Positions 7,843 to 16,780 of a stretch of 64,000 bases of DNA are shown one piece after another. The stretch spans positions 1 to 64,000 of the forward strand of contig NZ_JAUWQB010000005.1 of NCBI RefSeq assembly GCF_030611305.1, given 5' to 3'. The stretch is from Desulfobacula sp. GTDB lineage: Bacteria; Desulfobacterota; Desulfobacteria; Desulfobacterales; Desulfobacteraceae. Every line of letters starts with the position of its first letter. The stretch's first letter is position 1. The translations under genes and the position numbers were made by a program. The notes below the pieces were generated by a model. That model was not told where the DNA came from, searched no databases, and saw only the letters and a list, made by a program, of their open reading frames with translations.

Positions 7843-8473
7843 TTTTATACCCTTTCTTTTTTTATTTTAATAAATCAACAATTCAAGACACTATAAACGA
7901 AACTTTTGTTTTCATGCAATAAAAATTTATTAGTAACAATGTGCGAAATAATGGAACAATTACACAATCCACCGAAATTTCTGATTCCATGCTTGGGAAA
8001 ACATCAATTTATTTTATTTTTTTTTAATAAAAGCACAATTTTTTACTTAAAAATTTCTTGTTTGAGGAGATCAAACAATGTTTAAGACGCTTTATTCCCA
8101 AGGATTTTGGCAAGTTAGCATCTTTTTCTTACCAAGCAATACAGGTATTGCAGATTTTTACAGGAATTTTATTTAAAAAAACGCTTTTTTTTGTTGACTT
8201 CCGCTTTCGTTCTTAATAATTCATACACTACGACATAAATCGGATTCACTAAATGACTACGATTTTTCTTCTCCTTTGGTACGTTGCCTGTACTTGGCCT
8301 GAACTGGGAAAAGCAGGCTGCTTTAAGTAAAAATAAGTTTAAGTTGTAAGATATATATTTTTATTAATACCAGTATTTATTTGTAAAAAAGGGAGGTGGT
8401 GCTATCTTTATTGTTTTCTTTTAATTTTAACAACTTAGCAGTTAAACCAATATCAAACCAAAGGAGATGATTC
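7843..8473. other. Long leader region before acs
   Basis: This 631-base AT-rich stretch separates the divergent LUD gene from the acyl-CoA synthetase. It contains a possible 32-codon ORF (8078-8176), a weak TTGACT...TAATTC element (8194-8222) and a purine-rich GGAGGTGGTG (8392-8401) that also occurs before the symporter gene at 12497. I see no defined riboswitch. Confidence 0.4.
8078..8176 (+). CDS. Possible 32-aa small ORF
   Basis: ATG at 8078 is preceded by GAGGAG about nine bases upstream and runs 32 codons to TAA at 8174. The predicted peptide starts MFKTLYSQGFWQVSIFF and is partly hydrophobic. I recognise no family. Only the ribosome binding site and position in a long leader support it. 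Confidence 0.25.
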   Translation: MFKTLYSQGFWQVSIFFLPSNTGIADFYRNFI

Positions 8474-10504
8474 ATGAGCAAAAAAGAAGTTGTCGAAACC
8501 ACTGAGGCCCAGATAGCTGTTCACTGGAAAGAGGAAGACTATTATTATCCATCCACAAAATTTATTGCTCAGGCCAACCTTACCGATGAAGGAATTTTTG
8601 ACAGGTTCAGTCTGGATAATTTTCCAGATTATTATACGGAATTTGCTGATCTGCTGACATGGTACAAGTACTGGGATGAAGTCCTGGATAGCAGTGACGC
8701 CCCCTGCTACAAATGGTTTAAAGGCGGAAAACTCAATGCCAGCTACAATTGTATTGATCGCCATTTAAAAGACAATAAAAATAAAACTGCCATACATTTT
8801 GTTCCTGAGCTGGAAGAAGAAAGCGTTCAGCATATCACTTATCAGGAACTTTATGTCAGGGTGAATGAATTTGCAGCATTGTTGCGTGATACGGCAAAAC
8901 TTAAAAGAGGAGACCGGGTCACCATCCACATGCCCATGTCAGCAGAACTTCCCATTACCATGCTGGCCTGCGCAAGACTGGGTGTTATTCACTCGGTTGT
9001 TTTCGGCGGGTTCGCACCCAGTGCAAGTGCAGACAGGATTGTTGATTCCCAATCCAGGGTATTGATTGTCACAGATGCCTACTACCGCGCAGGAAAACTA
9101 CTTGAACATAAAAGCAATGCTGATAAAGCTGTTAAAATTGCAGCGGATCAGGGGCAAGAAGTGGATACCGTCCTTGTATGGCAGAGATATCCGGGGAAAT
9201 ATTCTTCCGATACCCCAATGGTCGAAGGACGAGACATTTTTGTCAATGAAAAGTTAAAAGACTATTATGGTGCCAGGGTTGAACCCGAACAAATGTTGAG
9301 TGAAGATCCTCTCTTTTTAATGTATACCAGTGGTACCACGGGCAAACCTAAAGGCTGCCAGCATGGTACCGGCGGATACCTTGCCTATGTCACCGCCATG
9401 TCAAAATATATCCAGGACATTCATCCTGAAGACGTTTACTGGTGCATGGCAGATATCGGATGGATCACAGGCCACTCATTCATTGTTTACGGCCCGCTTG
9501 CCCTGTGTGCCTCTTCTGTGATTTTTGAAGGGGTCCCAACCTACCCGGATGCAGGAAGATCCTGGAGAATTGCCCAGGAGCTTGATGTCAACATTTTCCA
9601 TACCGCACCGACAGCCATCAGGGCTTTAAGGAAACTCGGGCCTGATGAACCCGCAAAATATAACTATCATTTCAAACATATGACAACCGTTGGTGAACCC
9701 ATCGAACCTGCTGTATGGAAATGGTATGAATCTGCTGTTGGTAAGGGAGAAGCCGTTCTTGTTGATACCTATTGGCAGACTGAAAACGGAGGATTCCTCT
9801 GTAGTACAGTCCCGGCTCTCAAACCCATGAAACCGGGCAGTGCGGGTCCGGGTGTTCCCGGAATTCATCCGATTATCTTTGATGATGATGGCAATGAAGT
9901 TGCGGAACCCGGAATAGCCGGTAATATCTGCATCCAGAATCCCTGGCCCGGAATGTTCCAGACCATCTGGGGTGACAGGGACAGGTTTGTTGATACTTAT
10001 TTTGCAATGTATAATACAAAACCCGACAGCAAGGACTGGAAAGACTGGCCATACCTGACCGGTGATGCAGCCACCATGTCCGAAGACGGCTACTACAGGA
10101 TCCTTGGAAGAATCGATGATGTCATCAATGTGTCCGGTCACAGACTGGGTACCAAAGAAATCGAGTCTGCGTCTCTTGTTGTTGATGAAGTCGCTGAGGC
10201 TGCAGTTGTGCCGGTTGCCCATGAGATTAAAGGCAAGGAACCTGATCTGTATATTGCTCTTAAGCCTGGCATCCCTGCAACGGATGAACTTGCGCAGAAA
10301 ATCTCAGATGCCATATGTGAGCAGATCGGAAGAATTGCCAAACCCAGAAAAGTATGGCTGGTTCCGGATATGCCGAAAACCAGGTCAGGAAAGATCATGA
10401 GAAGGGTTTTGGGTGCTATCTCCAATAAGACTGATGTGGGGAATGTCATGACCCTTGCAAATCCGGAAGTTGTTGAAGAAATCAAGACCATGGTTGAAAA
10501 ATAA
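8474..10504 (+). CDS. acs: Acetyl-CoA synthetase (AMP-forming)
   Basis: A 676-aa adenylate-forming enzyme converting acetate, ATP and CoA to acetyl-CoA, AMP and PPi. The P-loop-like MYTSGTTGKPKG (about 280), the YWQTENGG motif, GRIDDVINVSGHRLGTKEIES and the C-terminal PKTRSGKIMRR with the catalytic, acetylatable Lys are all intact. An excellent SD (AAAGGAGATGATTC) precedes the ATG. It is 31 bases from a PrpE-like gene and upstream of an SSS symporter, which together suggest acetate uptake and activation. Substrate preference cannot be proven from sequence, and propionate is possible. Confidence 0.92.
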   Translation: MSKKEVVETTEAQIAVHWKEEDYYYPSTKFIAQANLTDEGIFDRFSLDNFPDYYTEFADLLTWYKYWDEVLDSSDAPCYKWFKGGKLNASYNCIDRHLKDNKNKTAIHFVPELEEESVQHITYQELYVRVNEFAALLRDTAKLKRGDRVTIHMPMSAELPITMLACARLGVIHSVVFGGFAPSASADRIVDSQSRVLIVTDAYYRAGKLLEHKSNADKAVKIAADQGQEVDTVLVWQRYPGKYSSDTPMVEGRDIFVNEKLKDYYGARVEPEQMLSEDPLFLMYTSGTTGKPKGCQHGTGGYLAYVTAMSKYIQDIHPEDVYWCMADIGWITGHSFIVYGPLALCASSVIFEGVPTYPDAGRSWRIAQELDVNIFHTAPTAIRALRKLGPDEPAKYNYHFKHMTTVGEPIEPAVWKWYESAVGKGEAVLVDTYWQTENGGFLCSTVPALKPMKPGSAGPGVPGIHPIIFDDDGNEVAEPGIAGNICIQNPWPGMFQTIWGDRDRFVDTYFAMYNTKPDSKDWKDWPYLTGDAATMSEDGYYRILGRIDDVINVSGHRLGTKEIESASLVVDEVAEAAVVPVAHEIKGKEPDLYIALKPGIPATDELAQKISDAICEQIGRIAKPRKVWLVPDMPKTRSGKIMRRVLGAISNKTDVGNVMTLANPEVVEEIKTMVEK

Positions 10505-10535
10505 TTTATCCGCTGAAGTTTTGGGAGGTTATTAT

Positions 10536-12437
10536 ATGTCCAATTTGTATGACAAAGCCTATGATCAATCCATAAATGATCCTGACGGATTTTGGGGGGC
10601 CATTGCTGAAGACTGCCACTGGTATAAAAAATGGGATAAAGTACTGGATGATTCAAACAAGCCTTTCTACAGGTGGTTCGTAGGAGGAGAAACAAACACC
10701 TGTTACAATGCGGTTGATCTTCATGTGGAGAATGGCCTGGGTGATCAGGATGCCATTATCTATGACAGCCCGGTAACAGGTACCATCAGAAAATATACCT
10801 ATTCTAAGCTTAAAGAGATTGTTGCAGAATTTGCCGGGGTTCTGGCATCTAAGGGAGTCGGCAAGGGTGACAGGGTTGTTGTTTATATGCCCATGATCCC
10901 GGAAGCAGTTTTTGCAATGCTGGCCTGTGCCAGGATTGGGGCTGTCCATTCTGTGGTATTCGGCGGATTTGCAGCCAATGAGCTGGCCACCCGTATTAAT
11001 GATGCCAAACCCAAAGTAATTGTAACCGCGTCCTGTGGTATTGAGGTGAAAAAGGTCATTGAATACAAGCCGCTTTTAGATGAGGCTATTGAATTGTCCG
11101 ATTCCAAACCTGATGCTTGTATTATTTTACAAAGGCCTCAGGCCCGGGCAGATTTGATAGACGGCCGGGATTTTGACTGGAATGATGAAATGGAAGCAGC
11201 AAGTCCCAAAGATTGTGTTCCTGTAAAAGCCACTGATCCGCTTTATATCCTTTACACTTCCGGAACAACAGGAGAACCCAAAGGGGTTGTAAGGGATAAC
11301 GGCGGCCATATGGTGGCTTTAAAATGGAGCATGGGAGCCATTTACGGGGTTGATAAGGGTGATGTATACTGGGCAGCCTCAGATATTGGCTGGGTCGTAG
11401 GCCATTCATATATTGTTTACGGCCCCCTTCTTAAGGGATGTACCACCATTCTTTTTGAGGGAAAGCCTGTCGGGACTCCCGATGCATCTGTGTTCTGGAG
11501 AGTTATATCCCAGCATAAGGTAAACACCCTTTTTACGGCCCCCACTGCATTCAGGGCTATTAAAAGGGAAGATCCAAGTGCTCAAATGATGTCAGACTTT
11601 GATCTATCCTGCTTTAATTATTTGTTTCTGGCAGGAGAAAGACTGGACCCGGATACATTGACCTGGGCGGAAAACGCTCTCAAGGTTCCGGTGATTGATC
11701 ACTGGTGGCAGACAGAGACCGGATGGGCCATTGCAGCCAATTGTGTCGGGCTTCACCAGTTTGACGTCAAACCGGGATCTCCCACAAAAGCGGCTCCGGG
11801 ATGGAATCTGGCTGTTCTGGGAGATGACGGAAACCCGATTGGCGCAGGAGACATTGGTGCAATTGTAGTCAAACTGCCCCTGCCTCCGGGGTCATTGCCC
11901 ACGCTCTGGCAGAAGGATCAAAGATATGTCGATTCTTATCTGAGCGTATTTCCGGGATACTATGAAACTTCTGATGCAGGGTTTATTGATGAAGACGGCT
12001 ATGTCTTTGTCATGGCCAGAACAGACGACATTATCAATGTTGCTGGCCACAGACTGTCCACCGGCGGCATGGAAGAGGTGATTGCAGAACATCCGGATGT
12101 AGCCGAGTGTGCGGTCATGGGCGTTGCAGACCAGCTTAAGGGGCAGATACCCCTTGGGATGATGGTATTGAATGCCGGTGTTGAAAGAGATCATGAGGAG
12201 GTGGTCAAAGAAGTTATTGGCCTGGTCAGAAACAAGATCGGCCCTGTTGCATCCTTTAAGACTGCCATGGTGGTCAAACGACTTCCCAAAACAAGATCCG
12301 GCAAAATCTTAAGGGGTACCATGCGGGCCATTGCAGATAAAAAAGATTATAAAATCCCTGCTACCATTGATGATTACACATCCCTGGATGAAATAGAAGA
12401 ATCCTTAGGGAAAATCGGATATGGCAGCAAGGCATAA
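10536..12437 (+). CDS. Propionyl-CoA synthetase-like acyl-CoA synthetase (PrpE/ACSS3 type)
   Basis: The 633-aa protein begins at ATG 10536 behind TTGGGAGGTTATTAT; a longer frame from 10455 lacks a good start and overlaps acs. It shares all adenylation motifs (YTSGTTGEPKG, DHWWQTETG, ARTDDIINVAGHRLS, PKTRSGKILRG). The PrpE/ACSS3-like features are KGVVRDNGGHMVALKWSM, GWVVGHSYIVYGPLLKG and the shorter N-terminus. It most likely activates propionate or another short acid as a paralogous partner to acs. It is cotranscribed with acs. Confidence 0.88.
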   Translation: MSNLYDKAYDQSINDPDGFWGAIAEDCHWYKKWDKVLDDSNKPFYRWFVGGETNTCYNAVDLHVENGLGDQDAIIYDSPVTGTIRKYTYSKLKEIVAEFAGVLASKGVGKGDRVVVYMPMIPEAVFAMLACARIGAVHSVVFGGFAANELATRINDAKPKVIVTASCGIEVKKVIEYKPLLDEAIELSDSKPDACIILQRPQARADLIDGRDFDWNDEMEAASPKDCVPVKATDPLYILYTSGTTGEPKGVVRDNGGHMVALKWSMGAIYGVDKGDVYWAASDIGWVVGHSYIVYGPLLKGCTTILFEGKPVGTPDASVFWRVISQHKVNTLFTAPTAFRAIKREDPSAQMMSDFDLSCFNYLFLAGERLDPDTLTWAENALKVPVIDHWWQTETGWAIAANCVGLHQFDVKPGSPTKAAPGWNLAVLGDDGNPIGAGDIGAIVVKLPLPPGSLPTLWQKDQRYVDSYLSVFPGYYETSDAGFIDEDGYVFVMARTDDIINVAGHRLSTGGMEEVIAEHPDVAECAVMGVADQLKGQIPLGMMVLNAGVERDHEEVVKEVIGLVRNKIGPVASFKTAMVVKRLPKTRSGKILRGTMRAIADKKDYKIPATIDDYTSLDEIEESLGKIGYGSKA

Positions 12438-12458
12438 AATTTTTTAACATAAAAGAAC

Positions 12459-12482
12459 GGGGGCAGATTTAAATCTGTCCCC
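12459..12482. repeat. 24-bp near-perfect palindrome
   Basis: GGGGGCAGATTT (12459-12470) is directly followed by AAATCTGTCCCC (12471-12482). All twelve pairs match except one G-T. There is no loop spacer and no following T run. It lies between the PrpE-like gene and the symporter. The GGGG-CAGATTT core resembles palindromic repeats common in this bacterial group, so it may be a REP-type unit. Confidence 0.6.
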
Positions 12483-12496
12483 AGTCACAAGATGAA

Positions 12497-12545
12497 GGAG
12501 GTGGTGTGATATGCCCTGATTATCCTTAATCAAAAATGATAATCA
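12497..12545 (+). promoter_or_regulatory. Leader with strong SD, two-codon ORF and hairpin
   Basis: AAGGAGGTGGTGTGAT precedes ATG CCC TGA, a two-codon reading frame. TGATTATC (12517-12524) then pairs with GATAATCA (12538-12545) around a 13-base loop. The symporter start lies 55 bases further with its own SD. The same GGAGGTGGTG occurs at 8392 before acs. A translational control element is possible but unproven. Confidence 0.3.
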
Positions 12546-12599
12546 TGAAGTGATCCATCCAAATTCGAAAGAAATTATGATACAGGAGGAAAAATTTTT

Positions 12600-14387
12600 A
12601 TGGAACCGAAAACTTGGGTATTTCTATTGTTAGGAATATACATCATTTATTGTTTCTGGTGGGGTTTAAAAGGTTTTTTTACTGAAAAAACCGCATCAGG
12701 CTATGGAATTGCAGGGCGTTCCATCCCTTTTATAGCATTCTTAATGGCAGCAACCGCGGCTTCCTTTTCTGGGTGGACATTTGTAGGGCATCCAGGTTTG
12801 ATCTGGAAGGTGGGGCTGGTATATGCATTTGCTTCGTTCTATGTCTTGACCATTCCCATTACCGGAGCGTTTTTTGCCAAAAGAAACTGGCTCATGGGTA
12901 AACGCTATGGCTTTATTACCCCGGGTGATATGTTTGCATATTACTATAATAATGAATTCATTCGCTGGTTGGTTGTTATAGCAGCACTTTTATATTCAAT
13001 CTTTTATTCAGGCATTCAGCTGATCGCAGCATCAAAACTATTTTACTGGGTAGCCGGCGTTCCACCGACCATTGGTCTTATATTCATGGCCTTTATTGTA
13101 TGGTTCTATGTGGTCACCGGTGGTCTTAAAGCCAGCACCTGGGTAGGCGTTCTCCAGTTTGTGCTTTTGGTCGGCGGTATTATTCTGTTAGGGTTTTATG
13201 TTGTCACATCCGATGCTTTTGGCGGATGGTCCGGCATGTCAAAGTCTTTAGCGGCCCTTCCTCCTAACTTTACGCAAGTGCCGGGGATTATCCACTTTGG
13301 TATCGGAGGCGGCTGGACTGCGGTGATGGTCTTGACCTATATGTTTGCTCTTATGGGTATTCAGTCATCACCGGCTTTTATTCTGTGGAACTTTGGTATT
13401 GCATCTCCTAAACCTTTGGCTTGGCAACAGGTTTTCATGTCAACATTTATTGTCGGGGTCTGCTTGTTTTTCTTTTCAGCTTTCCAGGGAATGGGTGCTA
13501 AAATTCTCGAGCTGTCCGGTGAAATGATCATCGCCAATAACGGAGATGTTGTCCCCAAACTCATGACAAAATTCTTACCAGGACCTGTCCTGGGTCTTGT
13601 TTTCCTTGGCGCCATTGCAGCCATCCACTCCACCTCCGCTCCCTATATTGGTACCGGTGGTACCATCATCCAGAGAGATGTCTGGTGGAGATATGTCAGA
13701 GGCCAGAAAGGCAGCCATTCCGAACAGATCTGGACCAACCGTGTCATGGCTACACTCTTAACATTTGCAGCTGTGGTGGTCAGCCTGACATCATCTGATG
13801 CCATTGTTATGATTGGCGGGTTTGCAACGACCTTTGGCACCATTATGTACCTTATGCTCTGCGGTGTTCACTGGGGTTTTAAATTTCCCACCACCGGCGC
13901 AGCTTTAGGTCTTCTTGCCGGTATTATCGTAAATATGTTAACCTATTTTGTCTGGAAATATCCCTTGTCAATGCATACGGCATTCTGGGGCCTTTTTGCC
14001 GGTTTTGCCGTGGCATACGCTTGCCGCGGGCTTGGATTCAAAAACACTGAAGAAACCGATGCGCGGCAAAAAGAAGTCAGAGAATGGCTTGACAGCATTG
14101 ACGGACCTTCTGAGAATGGTAAAATATGGCGTTCCAGGATGAAGATTATTATTCCGATATGGTATTTCTTTGCTCTTGGACCCGCTATTATGCTGGGCAA
14201 CAATGCATTTTCCTTCTGCGGATTCCCTGCACTATGGTCATGGCAGATTGCCTGGTGGATCGTTGGTATTATCATGATGTGGGCTCTTTGCTTTAAAGCT
14301 GAAATGTCTACCACGTCCGAAGAACAGATCCGGCGTGCGGATGTTGAAACTCTGGATGTAACCAAAGAAGCAGATGACATGGCATAA
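12600..14387 (+). CDS. Sodium:solute symporter (SSS family), probable acetate-type transporter
   Basis: This 595-aa inner-membrane protein has about 13 hydrophobic segments. SSS-like features include the early ASGYGIAGRSIPFIAFLMAATAASFSGWTFVGHPG and the IAAIHSTSAPYIGTGGTIIQRDV region around residue 345. An AGGAGG box lies just before the ATG. Location after acs and prpE-like genes, and before a 28-residue accessory peptide, suggests Na+-coupled uptake of acetate or another monocarboxylate. It is divergent from classic ActP, so the substrate is inferred from context. Confidence 0.88.
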   Translation: MEPKTWVFLLLGIYIIYCFWWGLKGFFTEKTASGYGIAGRSIPFIAFLMAATAASFSGWTFVGHPGLIWKVGLVYAFASFYVLTIPITGAFFAKRNWLMGKRYGFITPGDMFAYYYNNEFIRWLVVIAALLYSIFYSGIQLIAASKLFYWVAGVPPTIGLIFMAFIVWFYVVTGGLKASTWVGVLQFVLLVGGIILLGFYVVTSDAFGGWSGMSKSLAALPPNFTQVPGIIHFGIGGGWTAVMVLTYMFALMGIQSSPAFILWNFGIASPKPLAWQQVFMSTFIVGVCLFFFSAFQGMGAKILELSGEMIIANNGDVVPKLMTKFLPGPVLGLVFLGAIAAIHSTSAPYIGTGGTIIQRDVWWRYVRGQKGSHSEQIWTNRVMATLLTFAAVVVSLTSSDAIVMIGGFATTFGTIMYLMLCGVHWGFKFPTTGAALGLLAGIIVNMLTYFVWKYPLSMHTAFWGLFAGFAVAYACRGLGFKNTEETDARQKEVREWLDSIDGPSENGKIWRSRMKIIIPIWYFFALGPAIMLGNNAFSFCGFPALWSWQIAWWIVGIIMMWALCFKAEMSTTSEEQIRRADVETLDVTKEADDMA

Positions 14388-14424
14388 GTTATTTTGCATA
14401 AAACTTTTTCAAGGAGGACATATT

Positions 14425-14511
14425 ATGGCGTTAGAAGATAAATATCTAATCGCAACAATCATATTCTGTATTTTGTTCACTGCCAGTTTCGGTTGGGGAT
14501 GGTGGGGATAA
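14425..14511 (+). CDS. Symporter small accessory protein (28 aa)
   Basis: ATG at 14425 follows AAGGAGGACATATT and runs 28 codons to TAA at 14509. The peptide has a short charged start (MALEDKYLI), one hydrophobic segment (about residues 8-22) and a GWGWWG end. This fits the small single-TM peptides annotated as symporter small accessory proteins that follow SSS genes. It lies 37 bases after the symporter and before a strong terminator. A role in stabilising or regulating the transporter is inferred. Confidence 0.75.
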   Translation: MALEDKYLIATIIFCILFTASFGWGWWG

Positions 14512-14543
14512 CCACCCTACTTAAATAAACATTAAATCTTAAA

Positions 14544-14590
14544 AAGAAGAATTCTATGATGAATCTTTTTATCATAGAATTCTTCTTGTC
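14544..14590 (+). terminator. Strong hairpin terminator of the acs-symporter operon
   Basis: AAGAAGAATTCTATGAT (14544-14560) pairs perfectly over 17 bases with 14571-14587, with a ten-base loop ending in TTTTT. The descending arm is followed by only a short pyrimidine tract. The next gene starts 14 bases later, so this could also act as an attenuator. Confidence 0.65.
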
Positions 14591-14600
14591 TTTGGATTGA

Positions 14601-16712
14601 ATGAAGCAGACCAACCGATTCTGGAAAATTATTTTTTTTACCCTGCTTGCAACAATGGTTGTTATCAGCGGTATTTTATTTTTTTTATGGCAGACATTGA
14701 GTGAAGAACAAATTCATGCTGTCACTACCATCACCAGCGATCATTCCTTATACATTATCAGCGCTATTTTTATTTGTGCTTCTGTAGCATTTGCCGGGCT
14801 TGAATTTATATTTATTTCCTACATCGAGCCTTTGAAAAAAATCTCTGCCGAAGCCGCCATGATTTATTCATCCAACCCTTCCCACAGATTAACCATCACA
14901 GGGAATAAAGATATTAATAATTTAACATCTGTAATTAATAACTTTGCAGATATGTTTGAGAACCTGAACAAAAACATTACCCAACAGATACTTGTTGCCA
15001 GAAAAGAGACTGAAAAAGAAAGAAATTTACTGGCGGCTATCATGGCTGAACTCCCCCAGGGGGTTATTATCTGCAATAATAGCGGCAGAATTTTACTGTT
15101 TAATTCTCTTGCAAAAAAAATGTTTACACAAGAAACCCATTCAAGCACAGCTGAATATTTTATCGGGCTTGGCAGATCCATTTTCCACCTGATTGATAAG
15201 ACATTGATTGCCCATGCCATTGAAGAAATTGAAGAACACCTTAATAATGGCAGACAGAGTGTGGCCTCTTATTTTTTTACCCCTATTTATACCGGACGCT
15301 TGATCAGCATTGAAATCACACCTATCCTTGATCAGAATAACCTGATGACCGGTTTTATCCTTACTTTCCAGGATGTGTCGGATGATATTGAGCGGTATGA
15401 AAATATCAATCAAACTCTTTTGTCTTTTAAACAAATGCTGGACAACAATATCTTACAGGAAGGATCGTTTATCAGCGATCTAATCAAACAGACGGATAAA
15501 GAGCTTTTCAGAGATTTTCAACTCATTGACGAGAAATACCTTCAAATGTCAAGTTTTATTCTTGATTCAACTTTGAATAAGAGGCCTTTAACAACCCTCT
15601 CTCTGAGCCTCTTTCTTTCTTCACTACAAAAAAAACTATGGGATGAGAATGGGATAAATATCAATTTATCAAATGATGACAATGACACACGGATCTTGGC
15701 AGACACCTATTCATTCACTGTGGCACTTGTTTTTCTCCTGGTAAATTTATCAGAATTCACTACACAAAATGAATTTGATCTGGAAATTTCAACACGAAAA
15801 AAAGAAATCTGGTTTGATATAAAATGGCAGGGAAATACCGCAAGTCCCGCAAGTCAAACCCAGATTAAAAATATGCTCTCAAAAAAAATAAGAGGTTTGC
15901 CTTCATTTGGATATGTTCTAAAGCAGAACAGGTCTGAATTTGAAATTATTGCACACAACAATCAACCCTGTTCACAGGTCAGGATTAAAGCAAAATCCCA
16001 ATTAAAATATTCCTCTACCAGGGAAAACAGACCTGCTGTAATGGCAGTAAGCAGACCTGAATTTTATGATTTTGATCTTTTTGATATTAAAGATGCGAAT
16101 CTTGATCTTTTGGACACCAGTTTAAAAAACATCACCTACACGGTTTTTGATACTGAAACAACCGGCCTGAACACGGATGGCGGTGATGAGATTATAGCCA
16201 TTGCTGCCGTGAGAATTGTCAACAATAGAATCGTATACCAGGATATTTTTGAGGAACTGGTGGACCCGAAAAGAGATATCCCTATGGAATCTTATAAAAT
16301 TCATGGTATTAATTATGAAATGGTGGCCGGAAAAAAGGATATCAATACGATTTTACCTGTATTTAAAAAATTCACTTCAGACACGGTGTTTGTGGGGCAT
16401 AATATTGCTTTTGACATGAAGATGTTAAAAAACAAGGAAAAGACCACCCATATTAAATTTCTAAACCCCGTACTTGATACGCTTCTTTTATCTGCAGTCT
16501 TGCATCCCGTCCATGAACAGCATGATATGGAAAATATTGCAAACCGCCTGGGGGTTAATATTATCGGAAGGCACACAGCCCTTGGGGATGCCATAGCAAC
16601 AGCAGAAATTTTTTTAAAATTGCTCCCCATTTTAAACAGCAATGGAGTCCTGACTCTCAAAGATGCCATTAAAGCATCTAAAAAAACTTATTATGCGCGA
16701 TTAAAATATTAG
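14601..16712 (+). CDS. Membrane sensor (TM-HAMP-PAS) fused to a DEDDh 3'-5' exonuclease
   Basis: This 703-aa protein has two transmembrane segments (about 9-31 and 50-73), a HAMP-like linker (74-125) and a PAS-like domain (140-260). A helical region and a degenerate kinase-core-like region (280-480) follow, lacking a phosphoacceptor His and ATP-binding glycine boxes. The C-terminal domain (512-690) is DnaQ/RNase T-like: FDTETTG, VGHNIAFDMK and GRHTALGDA supply the DEDDh residues. Such exonucleases are often separate genes near acetate-uptake and DUF294 genes. Here one is fused to a membrane sensor. Nucleic acid or signalling-oligonucleotide cleavage is possible. No clear SD precedes the ATG. 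Confidence 0.8.
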   Translation: MKQTNRFWKIIFFTLLATMVVISGILFFLWQTLSEEQIHAVTTITSDHSLYIISAIFICASVAFAGLEFIFISYIEPLKKISAEAAMIYSSNPSHRLTITGNKDINNLTSVINNFADMFENLNKNITQQILVARKETEKERNLLAAIMAELPQGVIICNNSGRILLFNSLAKKMFTQETHSSTAEYFIGLGRSIFHLIDKTLIAHAIEEIEEHLNNGRQSVASYFFTPIYTGRLISIEITPILDQNNLMTGFILTFQDVSDDIERYENINQTLLSFKQMLDNNILQEGSFISDLIKQTDKELFRDFQLIDEKYLQMSSFILDSTLNKRPLTTLSLSLFLSSLQKKLWDENGININLSNDDNDTRILADTYSFTVALVFLLVNLSEFTTQNEFDLEISTRKKEIWFDIKWQGNTASPASQTQIKNMLSKKIRGLPSFGYVLKQNRSEFEIIAHNNQPCSQVRIKAKSQLKYSSTRENRPAVMAVSRPEFYDFDLFDIKDANLDLLDTSLKNITYTVFDTETTGLNTDGGDEIIAIAAVRIVNNRIVYQDIFEELVDPKRDIPMESYKIHGINYEMVAGKKDINTILPVFKKFTSDTVFVGHNIAFDMKMLKNKEKTTHIKFLNPVLDTLLLSAVLHPVHEQHDMENIANRLGVNIIGRHTALGDAIATAEIFLKLLPILNSNGVLTLKDAIKASKKTYYARLKY

Positions 16713-16780
16713 TTGAACTATTCGGTATTTAAATGATACTTGAGTGCACATTAACCGTTAACACTAAAAAGGAGTGACAT

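Noticed and set aside
8194-8222. Sigma-70 promoter for acs
   Set aside because: TTGACT is acceptable but TAATTC at 17-base spacing matches the -10 poorly; not listed as a feature.
12459-12482. Rho-independent terminator
   Set aside because: No T tract follows the palindrome on either strand and there is no loop.
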